Part shown: positions 43,986-56,499 of the stretch, piece after piece
Position numbering within the stretch: position 1 is the stretch's first letter
How the letters are laid out: each line of letters starts with the position of its first letter
Translations under genes and position numbers: made by a program
Notes under the pieces: generated by a model
The model's input: the letters and a program-made list of their open reading frames with translations, nothing else
The model's database searches: none
What the model was told of the DNA's origin: nothing
Assembly (NCBI GenBank): GCA_025618425.1
Contig: CM046832.1
Coordinates: 67,997,707-68,061,706, forward strand
Source of the DNA: Heliocidaris tuberculata
Taxonomy: Eukaryota > Echinodermata > Echinoidea > Camarodonta > Echinometridae
Direction: 5' to 3'
DNA: 64,000 nt

Positions 43986-43987
43986 AC

Positions 43988-43988
<1 letters not shown>

Positions 43989-44030
<42 letters not shown>
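43989..44030. repeat. (TA)n microsatellite
   Basis: About 21 TA units. Confidence 0.95.
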
Positions 44031-44033
<3 letters not shown>

Positions 44034-44089
44034 TGTATAATACGCGCTGTGATTGGTTAGATTCCCATCACGTGACGTGCAAATATTTT

Positions 44090-44340
44090 GTTATATAGTG
44101 CACGATCGTGCACTATAACTTTGATTTTTGCACGGGGAACCCGGGCCTAGTACACAATAACAATTATAGATCTAGGGGTCTATTTACTATAACAATTAGT
44201 GCATGTTCTATTTATGCACCATTACTGGATGAACTCCATTATCCCTCGTGCAGGTCTATTTCACCTCCGCCAGCGGCCACGGTGAAATAAAACTGCACTC
44301 GGGATAATTCGGGATAATTTAGTATTTGTCGTGCACATAA
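44090..44340. repeat. Palindrome and hairpin pair (foldback remnant)
   Basis: TATAGTGCACGATCGTGCACTATA is a perfect palindrome at about 44095-44118. A second hairpin pairs ATTATCCCTCGTGCAGG...TTTCACC (44238) with GGTGAAATA...CTCGGGATAAT (44307). The block has raised CpG. It may be the core of a small foldback element. Confidence 0.6.
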
Positions 44341-44715
44341 TCCAGTATAGAGCATGATAGACCATGCACTTTTTATATATCTTGTTTATATATATATATA
44401 TGTTTGTGTATATCTCTCTTGTTTATCTCTCTCTATCTATATCTTGTTCTGTTTTTCTCTATCCTTTTCAGTTGTTTTAAAGCGGGAAACACGAGTCAGG
44501 CTACTTTTAGAGCGGCGGGTGACAGTGATGCGGGAGGGGGGGGGGGTATTCATCGAAAACCAATTCGAAGAATGAGAGAGGGTGAGACAGCTAAAGTGAC
44601 AAAGAAATCTTTCCCCCAAACATGAATGCCTATAACATGCCCGTATTCCTCTGAAAATGCCAATGTTGGAGAAGATTTCCATTCTAATCATTAATACAAT
44701 TAGGCAATCCATGTA

Positions 44716-44967
44716 GAGGTGTTGTGGTCTAGTGGATAAGTCACCGGACTGATACGGGGTTCGAATCCCACCACGGCACTAAGGTCCTTTGGCAAGACTC
44801 TAATCTACATTTGCCACTCTCCACCCCAGGTGTAAATGGGTACCTGATATGCTTGAGCGCTAGTTACTTTGGCGGCTCGGCTATAACCAGGGTAATAATG
44901 TCTAAGCGTCATGAGCGTCACTGCGTGACGGATATGAGCGCTATATAAGTAGCCATTATCATATTAT
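44716..44967 (+). mobile_element. tRNA-derived SINE, second family
   Basis: Starts GAGGTGTTGTGGTCTAGTGG with an A box (TGGTCTAGTGG) and a perfect B box (GGTTCGAATCC) about 35 bases later. It then has a 170-base body that ends ATGAGCGCTATATAAGTAGC and an ATTATCATATTATT tail. A truncated relative is at 53089-53138. The head is tRNA-like but cannot form a complete cloverleaf. Confidence 0.88.
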
Positions 44968-45239
44968 TTCATGTTAAAAATTGCAGGTGAGTTTTGCAAT
45001 TTAAACGTGCGGCCTTATCATGCTTATTAATTCTATTCTGTAACAACTTTTGAAAGGAATAAACTTAGCATAGGTTATGTTGATTATCTGCTACTTCGAT
45101 ACCTTTTTAATGTGCTGTTTTAGATGTAGAAGAATCTACGTTTTGTTCCAAATTTGCAGCCACGTATTTTAAAAAAATGATGAGTCTGCATATATAGGCC
45201 TATTGCTTAACTTTCATTTACTTTCACTGGTAAGTTGTC

Positions 45240-45700
45240 AGATTGTACTTAGAATACAATTTTGATATGATTTAAGGAAACATATATTTCTGGAAAGTTA
45301 ATATTATGAATAAAACCATGAACTTTGTTTCCATAATTTAAAATAGCTCTAAAGTTACTTTTCAGGATGGTTTTAAAGTGGATTTTGGTTTTTTATGATT
45401 TTGGAATTATTATGTCTAAATATTATTCTCTACTGCTTTACAGGGATATATATTCATAACCTTATAGGAATAATCTTGCAGGTGATTTTCGAGAAGGAAT
45501 TATGGAGAAAATACATAATTAAAGCAAATAATGTAGGTTTTTTTTAAATTCTTATTTCAAACGCCCTCTATATACGATGACTACAAAACATGGTAGTCTG
45601 CTCGCGTTAGTATTTTCGACAGTTTATCGAGTTAGATCGAAGAGTAAAGTGATGGGGAAATTATTGATCCATAGGTACCGGAAGGGGGTAGAAGGGAATA
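45240..45700 (+). repeat. Dispersed repeat, inverted partner at 59400-59900
   Basis: The block ATACATAATTAAAGCAAATA (45510) and its neighbours back to 45240 and on to 45680 are matched, reverse-complemented, by 59400-59900 with about 80% identity. It includes the CAAACGCCCTCT and GATCGAAGAGTAAAG segments. No coding potential. Confidence 0.75.
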
Positions 45701-46329
45701 TGTCCCATCCGCTATATTTCAAGTGGAAGGGGGCAAATCGATTTTTGCCCTCCATGGACCCCCAAAATACATGTTACAATTTTGCAATACAACGTTTCTT
45801 TGCTCTAAAATGCAAACGTCCAGCATTTCAAAATTCCCTCGAATATTAATATACGTTGTGTTCATAAACAATGTAGAAACCCTGCCTACCTTGCATAGAT
45901 ATTGGAAGCAAGGAGATACATGCTTTCATCTATCAAGGTTTAGGGGTAAATAGTTTTTGCACACCCACAAGAGAGTGAATAATTTTGCAGGTTTGCAATC
46001 AGTTTCCTATATAGTGCTCTAAAAGGCAAATTTCACCATTCCAAAACGTCAATTTTCTCTATAATAATAAAGATGGAGATTTTGAAGCAGTGTATTTTAA
46101 GACCATGTCTACCAGAGGTGCCAAACGTGAGGAGATGACAGATGTTTTCCTTTATCTAAAGAGGGGCGGAAAATCATTTTTGCCCCCCCCCCCCCCGCCT
46201 TCACAAAACCACTTCTTTTGCATATGGGTTTCCATATGTTTATAACAGATAATAATAAACACTGCACCCATTAATATGCGAATGAGTAAGCAAGTGTTTA
46301 TCTATTATTGTTGTGTTTATAACAGATAA

Positions 46330-46748
46330 TGATAAATTCAGAGGATATTTAAGTCAATAATTTACTAAGTCATTGTTTTTTAAACCAATTACGGAAAATG
46401 AAATTTTTGAAATAACTAAATCACTCAGAAAAAGTCATTCATGTGGATTTGATAGCATTAGTATTAACATCGTTAAGAAAATAATATATTGTAAAGCCTC
46501 TGTGTTATATATTTAATCTGTCCATAACATCAGGAAATGTTCCAAACAAACTAAAAATTGCTAAAACTGTACCAATTTTTAAGAAAGATGACCCTCACTT
46601 TTGCAAAAATTATAGACCAATTTCAATACTGCCAATTAAGTTTCTCACAATATTATAAAAATGTATATATAATCGTTTGTATTCTTTCTTAATGTCTAAT
46701 AGCTTATTATCCGGCAGTGAATATGGATTTAGAAGTGATCTTTCAACG
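46330..46748 (+). pseudogene. CR1-like LINE 4 reverse transcriptase, 5' part
   Basis: With two frameshifts the plus strand reads KPITENEIFEITKSLRKSHS, CGFDSISINIVKKI, FNLSITSGNVPNKLKIAKTV and PIFKKDDPHFCKNYRPISIL, then SEYGFRSDLST. These are the fingers and palm entry of a CR1-group reverse transcriptase. It stops at 46748, where a foldback transposon begins, and resumes in frame at 50556. Confidence 0.82.
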
Positions 46749-47639
46749 TACACACTAAGAAATTAGGGTGCAGTTCTGCACCCGTATAGGGGTGCAGACC
46801 GTTAGTACAATAGACCGTTGGTACAAGAGCAGCACCCTTTAGGGTGCTGACTTGAACCTTTTAGGGTGCATATGTGCACCCGGGTTCAAATTTGCACCCC
46901 AATATAAGGTGCATTTTTGCACCCTCTGCATGGTTCATAACTGCACCCTAAAGGGTGCATCGTCTATGGCATTCGATCACCATTCTCGCCTCTTCACAGC
47001 TTAACATGAAAAAATATTAAGTTATTGCCGATATTTCATAATTCACGCACGAATAGAACACAGGCAGTACAGTACACCACATGAGGGGACCTCGGTGAGG
47101 TACATCAAGCCACGTCCGGGGGCGTCTACAGTCTGACAGCTTGTTTTTCTCATTAGGCTTTAAAACCTGAAGAATGTACTCCACTATCTATCCATATAAC
47201 AAATCAGTACAGTAACTGCTAGTAAAATTAGCACTTTCGCTTAAAATCATAAATGATATAATCCCGACTGAAATATCAAATGTAACCACGTATTCTTACT
47301 CAAATAACTTTTCTGACAAAGAAGCTATCAAAATGAGCCATGATAAACTCCCTATATAATTTTGATATGCGAATTATGCAAATTTTCCTGCCTAAAGCCC
47401 TACGAGTACCGATACGTTGGCTGCTGTCAGCCTCACTATGAACATAGCAAACAAAAGAAGCGGACAAAATATATAGCTCCTCATTGTACCTTCCACAATT
47501 GCTCTACATGTAGATGAAAGAACATATTATAAAAATATGTATAGAACAGGTCACATGCATATTCTACATGCATGTTCTACTTATTTTACATAATAGCAAT
47601 GAAGGGATGTTCTTTTGTCTACCAGAGCAATTGTGGAGG

Positions 47640-48118
47640 GTTTGCCACTGGTCTAATGCCAACTGGTCTAATAGCCAAATGGTCTAACATCATTGGGTCT
47701 AACAACACTTCGCCCATCACCAATTCGTCTAATCAACATTTTGTCTATAATAACCATTTGGTCTAATAATCACTTCGTCTAATCACCACTTCGTCTACAG
47801 CCAAATCGTCTGAAACCCTTTTGGTCGTCTAAACCCATTTGGTCTAAACACCACTTGGTCTAATAATCAGTTCGTCTAATGACGACTTGATCCAACATCT
47901 ATGGCTGAAACCAGTTGGTCTAATAACCACATGGTCTAATCATCATTTCGACTAGTAGCCATTTTTGTCTAAACCCAGTTGGTCTAACACTCACATCGTC
48001 TAATCATCACTTCGTATAATTACCATTACGTCTAATCATCGTTTGGTCTAATTCTCAGTTCGTCTAATAACCGTTTGGTCTAATGTTCACTTGGTCTAAT
48101 ATCTATTTAGTCTAATAC
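47640..48118 (+). repeat. Minisatellite, unit about 17-20 bases, left arm
   Basis: About 25 variants of GGTCTAATAACCATTT and CGTCTAATCACCACTT. The same unit reappears reverse-complemented at 49705-50150. Confidence 0.92.
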
Positions 48119-48420
48119 TACAGACAAATAGATTAGCCCGTCATAGTTATATATATATATTGCATGGGCCGTGGAACCGTGGATGGGGTTTGAGCCCCTT
48201 CACTTTTTGAAAAGACACGTTTCATATAATTTTGTTTAATGATTATACAGTAAATATTTTTTAGAAGAGATCACATTTTAAAGATAATACATTGTAATAA
48301 TGTTTGGCTGCTCGCTTCGCTCGCTCGCAAAATGTTGAAAAGGGTAGTTGGTACCCAGGCAAGAGGCGTCAGTCCCCACTTCCAAAAACATTCCATTTCC
48401 CTGCATTGTGGTACATGTAG

Positions 48421-49065
48421 TCATAATGATGATACTAATGAATTGAAACAGAATGACATAATGAGAGCGAGATGATGGAAGAATGAATATAAAGGAAAGG
48501 TGGAAGTAAAGATTAATCGATGAATAACATTACAATAGGGAGGATTGAAAGTTAAGGGATAGAAGGATAAAGACATAACGTAAAGATAGAAAGAGGGAGA
48601 GAGAGAGAGAAATGGTAGAAGGATTAAGAAAACCATGGCGAAAGATGGAAGAGAAGATTATAAAAAGGCCCCCCCCCTCCCCCAAAAGAGAAGAATAACA
48701 TAACGAAATTAGAGATGAAAAGCAAAAAGAAAAAAAAAAGATAAAAAGAAAGAATAATGTAAAATAGGCAAAATAATAGAAAGATAAACCAAGGAATAAA
48801 GAGGAAAAAAAAACAGAAAGAGAATTATAGAAGAAATAATATAAAGATTAACATACGGAAAGATGGTAGGGGTGATAGAAGGTGACAGAAAAACACAACT
48901 AAAGGAAAGATGGAAAAATGAAAGGATAAAAGCAAGGAATAACATAACGAAAGATGGAGAAATGACAGAAGGATAAAGATATATACATAAGAGAAGATAG
49001 CGAAAGAAATGAAAGGATAAAAAACAAATATATTTTGTTATAACAAAAGCAAAGTGCAATAAAAC
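48421..49065 (+). repeat. AG-rich degenerate tandem repeat
   Basis: Variants of GGAAAGATGGAAGAATGAAA and AGGATAAAGAATAACATAAC recur about every 40-75 bases. Apparent minus-strand frames (Phe/Leu/Ser-rich) are artefacts. Confidence 0.8.
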
Positions 49066-49147
49066 AATAATTGAAAGTTCACTGAAATATTAAATGATCA
49101 ATTTATTCACTAGATAACTAATTAAGCACATGTAATTAATTCATGCC

Positions 49148-49450
49148 ATGCTCCATCTGGTTACCTTTTTTCTCCTCTTTTTTTACCCCCCCCCCAAAAA
49201 AAAAATAAAAATAAACTACAATTGCTGCAAAAAAAGTTCGAAAATTTATGCATATGAATATGTATATGTGTCAGGGCAATGTGTAAAATGCCGACTCTTG
49301 CTCCATCTGGTTACCTTTTTTCTCCTCTTTTTTTACCCCCCCCCCCCAAAAAAAAATAAATAAAAAATAAATAAATAAAAGAATAAAAATAAACTACAAT
49401 TGCTGCAAAAAAAGTTATGAATATGTATATGTGTCAGGGCAATGTGTAAA
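49148..49450 (+). repeat. Direct duplication, unit about 148 bases
   Basis: CTCCATCTGGTTACCTTTTT starts at 49151 and 49299, each followed by a C run, a poly-A/TAAA patch, ACTACAATTGCTGCAAAAAA and GTCAGGGCAATGTGTAAAAT. Confidence 0.93.
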
Positions 49451-49704
49451 ATGTCGACTCTTGGGCAACCCCCACCCTCCCCCTTTACAGTTCAGGTAAT
49501 GTTTTTTTAAACGTATAAACAGTGCATAGATCATGTGGATAACAATCAGTGGCTTAGCTATAGTCCAGCTGGTGGGGGCACTGGCTGTGGGCACTGGCAC
49601 CATGGGAGGGGGGGGGGGCGTTTAATGATCTCCCTCAATGCAATGGTCATATGGTAGTCCATAGTCGTATAGCAACAGGGGAAACAAAAAATTAGCCCCG
49701 TCGG

Positions 49705-50150
49705 TCATTAGACGAAACGATGATTAGACTAAATGGTAATTATACCAGATGGCTATTAGACCAAATGGTTATTAGACTAAATGGGTGTAGACTGAATGAT
49801 GATAGACCAACTGAGGTTAGACTAACTGACAAATGGACCAAATGATGTATAGACCAAATGGGTATTAGACCAATTGGGCTTAGACCATTTGTTGATTAGA
49901 CGAAATGGCAATTAGACCAATTGATAATGAACCAAGTGGTTATTATACCAAATGTTTTTAGACCGAATGGCTATTAGACGAATTGACTATAGACCAAATG
50001 GTAATTAGACGAAATGACAATTAGACCAAATGGTAATTGAACGAAATGATGATTAGACCAATTGGTTATTAGACCAACTGATATTAGACCGAATGATATT
50101 AGACCATTTGGCTATTAGACCAGTTGGCATTAGACCAAGTGGCAATAAAC
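49705..50150 (-). repeat. Minisatellite, right arm
   Basis: About 24 variants of ATTAGACCAAATGGTTATTA, the inverted partner of 47640-48118. Confidence 0.92.
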
Positions 50151-50555
50151 CAATGAGGAGCTGTATATTTTGTCCGCTCTCTTTTGTTACCGTATTCAGG
50201 CCTGCAAGTCGGTTTATGTTAGTCTTTGCGCGATTACTCTCTGTACGGAGATTTTTGATTTAAGCAAATTTACGAACAAGCTGATTGAAATGGATTTATT
50301 TTTTCTTTTTCTAATTTATTTCATTTCTATGCTTTTGGATATTTATTCTTACTTCATGAGATATTGCAAGTGTCAACAATGCTGGTATGGGTATTCATGT
50401 AAGATTAATACTTCTGATCGAAGGGAGCAGAATTCAATTTGAGCCCCGGTTTCTGCAAAGCGCACCCGTAGGGGTGCAAGATTCCACCAGAGTAGATATA
50501 CGGGTGCTCCATCCAAATTTGCACCATATACAGTGCACCCTAATTTCTTAGTGTG

Positions 50556-52115
50556 TACCATGCTCTTATAGATCAACAGGATAAAGTTGTATCTGCAATA
50601 AATAATAAAGGTTTTGGGATCGGGATATTCATTGATCTGTCAAAAGCATTTAATATAGTTAATTACAATATTTTATTATCTAAATTACAATACTATGGTG
50701 TGCGTGGACTCCCACTTCTCTGGTTTAAGAATTATTTATGCAGTCATCAGTTTACAAATTTCAACAATACTTCTTCTACTCATAGTTTAGTTATACATGG
50801 AGTTCCGCAAGGTTCTATATTGGGCCCCTTATTATTTCTTATTTATGTTAACGATATTGTAATACCATCAAGTAAATTTTATTTTATTATGTATGCAGAC
50901 GATACTTCTTTGTTCTATACTCCACCAGATTAGAAAGATGTAAAAGAAAATATCAACTCTGAATCATTTAACGTATCTCAATGGTTTAAAGCCAATAGGT
51001 TGGTCCTTAATCTAACTAAAACGTGTTTTATTTCCTTTTATAAGAAGCTGTCTAATACTAGTAAAATGTGTAATGATCTTACTTTAAGTATTAATTCTAC
51101 ACCGATATCCAAATCTAAAGTTGTTTGTTTTCTCGGAGTCCAAATAGACGAAGATTTGCATTAATAATTGGGATGCATATGCTACATGTAACTATATAGT
51201 ACCAAAATATCAAAACGTACTACTGGGACTATGTATAAATTAAGATGCTGTCTTCCTTGTTCAGCCTTATTCACATTGTATAATTCTTTAATATTGTCAC
51301 ATATATATTATATTGTATTACTGTCTGGGGTAATTGCAGCAAAAAATTAGAAGTCCTGTTCAAATTACAAAAGAGAGCAATATGTACTGGCAGTCATTAT
51401 CAATCGCCTTTAGCTCCTATTTATCATAAACTGAAAACTCTGAATATATTCCATCTTTATCAATATCAGACTGCGCTACTCGGATTTTCTTACTTTAAGA
51501 AAAAATCTTACTTCAAGAAAATTCTACCAAAGGATATTCTTTAAATGTTTAATATTAATAGTATAATTCATTCCCACGCACCAGCAGCTCATTTTACTAT
51601 ATGGAAAGTAGGGAAAACCTTTTTACAACGTTCGGTTCGTTTCAGTTTCCCAACAGTCTAGAACTCATTACCTAAATACATTTGTTCATGCATTTCTCTC
51701 TCCCTCTTTAAAAGAAAATTAAAACAATATTTCATTTCAAAATATACTTGACTAGCAACTCTGTCACTCTTGCTAAACTATTTAAATATCTATTTTTCAC
51801 ATATTATATGTTAGTTTTGTTTTGTACATTTTCTTCTTGTTCAAATTGATATTGTATTTGTATTCGCACAGAATAAGGACTTATTATTTATAGCCTCCGA
51901 CAAAGAGGACTTGTCTCACAAGGCCAACATAGGCTTTATTGCAAGTTCTCCTGCATGTTTCATATTTCTCATTATTCAATACAGGCTAACAGATACTCAT
52001 ATCTAATTATTGTTGTTTTTTTAAAGAATGTAAATATTAAATATATGTTTGTCACGTACAAACGTTTGCACATTTTAGAAATGAAATAAATAAATGAATT
52101 CAACTCAACTCAATT
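50556..52115 (+). pseudogene. CR1-like LINE 4 reverse transcriptase, 3' part
   Basis: The frame continues from the 5' part: HALIDQQDKVVSAINNKG, then IFIDLSKAFNIVNYNIL, HGVPQGSILGPLLFLIYVND and the catalytic MYADDTSLFY near 50885-50915. A TAG at 50931-50933 is followed by more reverse transcriptase (VSQWFKANRLVLNLTKT, VCFLGVQIDEDLH), with frameshifts and stops. The C-terminal tail (51361-51770) has RAICTGSHYQSPLAPIYH. The 3' UTR ends in AATTCAACTCAACTCAA at 52096-52112, the LINE tail repeat. Catalytic residues are intact but the frame is not. Confidence 0.85.
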
Positions 52116-52129
52116 GTAACTTTGTAAAT

Positions 52130-52927
52130 CCTGTCTATCACAGGTGTGGTGGAAGGGGGCAGTCCGCCCCTCTCAAGACAAAAAAAAGAGTTATATGACA
52201 TCTATCATTTTGGAGTATAACAATGGAAAATATGTTAGCGCTCTAAGATGCACAGTTTCAACGTTCATAAGATTTAAAATTTCTCACTCGGTCGCTATAA
52301 GCTCCTTCATATACTAATAATAGATGCAGTTTTCCTTATAGGCCTGTATAAAACTGTAGAAACCCATTCATGTAGGCATGAAAGTGTTGCGCAGGGGTTT
52401 TCTTCTATAAAGATGAAGAAGGGAAACTCGTCTTAATTGCTCCTGCTACCCTCTCAAAAAACAACAAAATATATTGCATTTCATAAATTTTGAAGTTGCT
52501 ATTAGATGCAGTGTTGTAAAAATCTCTCTGTATACCTATCGCCCAAAGTAAGGGAGGGCGGGAAGAGGGTGAACCAAAATCTTTTTCGCCGCCCCCCGCT
52601 CGGCCCCCGCCCCTCCACAAGACACCAAAGAAGGATTCATCACTACAAAGATGCATAAGTTTTCGAGTACAGTATGTTTAAAAAGTACTCTAGATTGCAA
52701 AATTTAAATACTAAATTACGAAGAGATAATTTTATCTCTTGATCGCTTTGCTCTCTCATGATAGCACAGTATACTCCATCTATAAAGGTCGGCCTATGAT
52801 TTATCTTCTGTAAATTCATAAGTTTGAAGTAGGCAGTAATTTGTCTTTGCGATTAAAAGTATCTTAAATGCAAAAATTTCAACATCACATACAATTTTTT
52901 CGTTCTGTTGTTGCGCTCCCTCGTCTA
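52130..52927. other. Non-coding, homopolymer-rich repeat debris
   Basis: Two pieces (52140-52330 and 52540-52640) resemble the G/C-run repeat family. No gene is visible. Confidence 0.45.
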
Positions 52928-52939
52928 ATAATAAATAAA

Positions 52940-52970
<31 letters not shown>

Positions 52971-52996
52971 TGATAATAATAATGATGATGATGATG

Positions 52997-53088
<92 letters not shown>
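52928..53088. repeat. (AAAT)n(AAT)n microsatellite, SINE tail
   Basis: About 160 bases of AATA then AAT/GAT repeats. It continues without a break into a minus-strand SINE 3' end, so it is that SINE's expanded tail. A poly-Leu reading frame on the minus strand is an artefact. Confidence 0.95.
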
Positions 53089-53138
53089 TTGGCTTCTTTT
53101 AAAGCGCTCATATCCATCACGCTGTGACGCTCATGTAT
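53089..53138 (-). mobile_element. Truncated SINE 3' end, second family
   Basis: The minus strand reads ATGAGCGTCACAGCGTGATG, GATATGAGCGCTTTAAAAG, closely matching 44900-44950 of the complete SINE. It lacks the tRNA-like head. Confidence 0.8.
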
Positions 53139-53420
53139 AGTGCTGTCGTCGACGCGCCTTCAGTCGACAAGCTTGTCGACGAAACTATTTTGATGGGAAG
53201 ACAATATGTCGACAAAGATTCTAATATTCAAGTATTACTTTTCGTCGGAAAAGTGTTCCAAAAAATCCTTCAAAAAACTTGAGACCGCCGGTGAAACTTT
53301 CCGTGTTATACATGTAGTTTGATGCGGGCTAGTCACGTCTTTCACCAAAAAAAAAAGAAAAAAAAAAGAACACTACCATTTATAGTCGAAAAAGAATTCA
53401 TCTTTCTGCATAAGCAGGGG
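53139..53420. other. Inverted-repeat-rich segment with TAGTGCTGTCG end
   Basis: Starts TAGTGCTGTCGTCGACG, like the hAT-type TIR at 34445, followed by GTCGAC palindromes (53160-53190). No right partner was found, so it may be a truncated element. Confidence 0.35.
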
Positions 53421-54189
53421 CGTTAATCCTGGACGGGGGGGGGGGGGGCATTTGCCCCCCGAAAATATCGGAGGGGCAAACATATCGTTTTGCCCCCACC
53501 CCCATAAATACGGAGGTGTAAAATAAAATAAGGAAAGATGATGCAAAACTATCTAAAACACGCTCTAAAAAGCCAACTTCAAATACTACAAAATCCAGAA
53601 TCTCCTAAGCTTATGGCTTATAATCCTCCCATGGCAGTGCTCGGTCTCTGTCCTCTCATGTCATCCTACCCCGCTACCAGCGGAGACAAGTACATGTAAT
53701 CCGTCTCAGGCCTTCCGCCTAATGAGTGATAATGCAAAACATTGGACAGTAATTGCAATAAACATAATTTTTTTCCAATTTTTTCTAAACTTCACGCTTC
53801 CGAGGAAGCTGTCAAGAAATATGTAGAAAATGTGCGTGTTCGATGCGGGGGGGGGGGGGGGGCGGGGGTTATGCACGTAGTAAGCATACCACATTTATTT
53901 TCGAATGCCTTGTACAAAATCCCTTCGAGATGCCCCCCCCCCACCCGAGTCAGGGGCGGCGGAGTGTCCTTCAAAGTGGGGGCACCAGCCAAAAAGGGCA
54001 CTTTTGGAGAAAAAAAGGGGTACTTACTACAATGGTGAACATAAAGCAAAAAACAGAGACCATTTTTGTGACATTGGTATTACCCTACAGTCAATTAAAT
54101 AATCAACTTCATCTTCTTCCTTTTTATTGTTATTCTGGACACTGCTTCAGCTTCCCCAATTAGCAGTTGTGTGTAATGATCTAATGATT

Positions 54190-55345
54190 TATGTGCGAGG
54201 CCCCCGACCCGCGGATTTTCAAAGTTCCGATATTCATATTCGGGCAGCAAGGTGCAAGAATATCCAAATATTTGGGAAGCAAGGTTCCCAGTTAATAATA
54301 TTATGTAACTTGTGTATCTAACTTCTGTACATTTCCACCAAGAAAAGTTTTTAAAAATTTTGCTCGCTCGCTCGCAAGAACACTGGAATTTTAATATTCG
54401 GGCAAAAGTCATCCCTCTTCGGCAATGGGCTGCAGCCCCCCCCCCCCCCCCGCCCCGAGGATATTCAAAGTTCCGATATTCATAATCGGGCAGCGAGGTG
54501 CTGGAATATCCAATATTTTGGGAAGCTAGGTTCTCAGATAATGTAACTTGTGTATGTAACTTCTGTACATTTCTTACTACGAAAAGTTTGGATTTTTTTT
54601 TTGCTCGCTCGCTTAATTAACCACAGCGAGGTGCCAGAATATCCACATATTTTGGCAGCGAGGTTCCTAGATAATTGTGTAACTTCTGTATATGACTTTT
54701 CACTACGAAAAGTAGAGCTGGAATATCCAATATTTTGGGAAGCTAGGTTCTCAGATAATGTAACTTGTGTATGTAACTTCTGTACATTTCTCACTACGAA
54801 AAGTTTGGTTTTTTTTTGCTCACTCGCTTCGCTCGCTCGCAAACATTTAGAAAGTGAATAGTTGATATTTGGGCGAAAGGCGTCCCCTTCGGCAATGGGA
54901 TGCAGCCCCGCCCCCCCCCCCCCGAGGATTTTCCAAGTTCCGATATTCGGGCAATTAACCACCATTTCATATTGGCGGGAAGCAGGGTGCCAGAATATCC
55001 ACATATTTTGGCAGCGAGGTTCCCAGATAATTATGTAACTTCTGTATATGACTTCTGTACGACTTCTGACTTCTGTATATGACTTTTACGAAAAGTATAA
55101 AAAAAAATTGGCTTGCTCGCTTCGCTCGCTCGCAAACATTTAGAAATTGAAAAGTTAATATTTGGGCAAAAGGTGTCCCCTTCGGCAGTGTGATGCAGCA
55201 GCCCCCCCCCCCCGAGGACTGCACCACTTCACCACTTCATATTCGGGCAGCGAGGTGCCAGAATATCCTTATATTTGGGCAAAATTTAGAAATTGGAAAG
55301 TTTATATACGGGCAAAAGGCGTCAGCCATCTCCTTGCGAAAATGG
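54190..55345. repeat. Tandem array, unit about 230-300 bases
   Basis: Each unit has a C run, GAGGATTTTCAAAGTTCCGA, a TATTCGGGCAGCGAGGTGC block, AGAATATCCACATATTTTGG, ATGTAACTTCTGTACATTTC, an ACGAAAAGT block, GCTCGCTTCGCTCGCTCGC and TTCGGCAATGGGATGCAGCC. Copies start at about 54205, 54455, 54925 and 55213, with internal partial repeats. Confidence 0.88.
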
Positions 55346-55639
55346 GCCCATGTGATCAAGATCTCTACATCTGCGTTTTTCTTTTATTATTATACGTGTG
55401 TGTTTGTGTATGTGTGTGTTGGGGGGGGGGGGGGGTTAAGGTGCAGCATTTTTGTCGGCAAACTTGGGTGTCACACCCTAAAAATTTGTCGGAAAATTTG
55501 GGTGTCACACCCCTCTCCCCCATTCAAAATGTTCTAGCGACGCCCTTTAATAAAATCTTGTATGGGCTTGAGCTGTAGTATACCTTTTATTACATAAAGC
55601 CGCACCGATTCTTTGAAGCTAGATATGCCTCTTTTTGTA

Positions 55640-56245
55640 AGGGACATTGGGAAAATATAAGTAAAAGGGGCACTTATGAGAAGAGGAAAGGGCGCTTATC
55701 ACAGGAGGAAAGAGGCACTTGTAAGAGATAAAAAGGGGCATTAACGAGAAAAGGGAAAAGGCTCATATTAATTACGAAAAGGGCACTTATCAGAAGTAAA
55801 GAGGGGGCACTTGTCAAATTTGAAAATGGGAACTTATCAGAAGGGGAAAATAGGTACTTATTAGAAGGGAAAAGCGGCACCTATATTAAAAATGCACTTA
55901 TCAAAATTATCAAGGGAGAAAAGGGCACATGTTAAGGAGAAGGGGGGGGGGGACAATCATTATATTTGAAAAGAGACACTTATCAGAAGGAGAAAAGGGT
56001 ACTTATAAGAAAGAAAAATAGGCACTATCAAAAGTAAAATTGCATTTATCATCAGGAGAAAAAGGGCACTTATTAGAGATAAGGAGCCAATTATCAAATG
56101 TGAAAAGGGGCACTTATCAGAAGGAGAAAAAAGGGCACTTATCAGAAGGGGGAAGGGCACTTATTAGAAAGGAAAATGGACACTTATCATGAAGAAAAGG
56201 GCATTTTTTCAGAAATAAAAGGGCACTTCTAGGGTACTTCAAAAA
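55640..56245 (+). repeat. Minisatellite, unit about 22-26 bases
   Basis: About 24 variants of AAAAGGGCACTTATCAGAAG. It is homologous to 57345-57790. Confidence 0.9.
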
Positions 56246-56499
56246 GTGGGGGGAGGGCACTGTGCCCCCTGCCCCCCGGGAGCGCCGCCCCTGCCCCGAG
56301 TGTTTGCCCGCCAAATGAAGGGTTTCGGCTTCCCGTATCGGTGTATGCTATCTTTAAAATAATGACAGTTAAACGATCAACGCATGATAATTACTAACAA
56401 CATATTATTCTTTTATTTTTCGATATCTGCATCTTTAAACAATTCTTTTTTTTTACCATAACCAAAATTATTACCATTATCTTTAACAGTATATGTCTC

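Larger units (their letters stand above)
46751..50555. mobile_element. Foldback DNA transposon, 3.8 kb, TA target duplication
   Basis: The ends CACACTAAGAAATTAGGGTG and CACCCTAATTTCTTAGTGTG are perfect inverted copies, flanked by TA on both sides (46749-46750 and 50556-50557). Subterminal zones (46765-46970 and 50455-50540) are crowded with GGGTGCA/TGCACCC motifs. Further in, 47448-47485 pairs inverted with 50150-50188, and a minisatellite at 47640-48118 pairs inverted with one at 49705-50150. The middle holds an AG-rich tract and a 148-base direct duplication. No transposase frame was seen, so it is non-autonomous; the TA duplication suggests a Tc1/mariner-type mobiliser. Confidence 0.88.

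Noticed and set aside
44716..44790. Functional tRNA gene
   Set aside because: A and B boxes are present, but the segment cannot form a complete cloverleaf and continues into a SINE body.
48709..49059. Hydrophobic 116-codon minus frame resembling a membrane protein
   Set aside because: It lies wholly in an AG-rich degenerate tandem repeat; the hydrophobicity is a composition effect.
47640..50150. CRISPR-like array
   Set aside because: Units are degenerate, contiguous minisatellite repeats without unique spacers, in a clearly animal genome.
52794..53120. Open frame with about 40 consecutive Leu codons
   Set aside because: It is the minus-strand reading of an (AAT)n microsatellite and not a protein.
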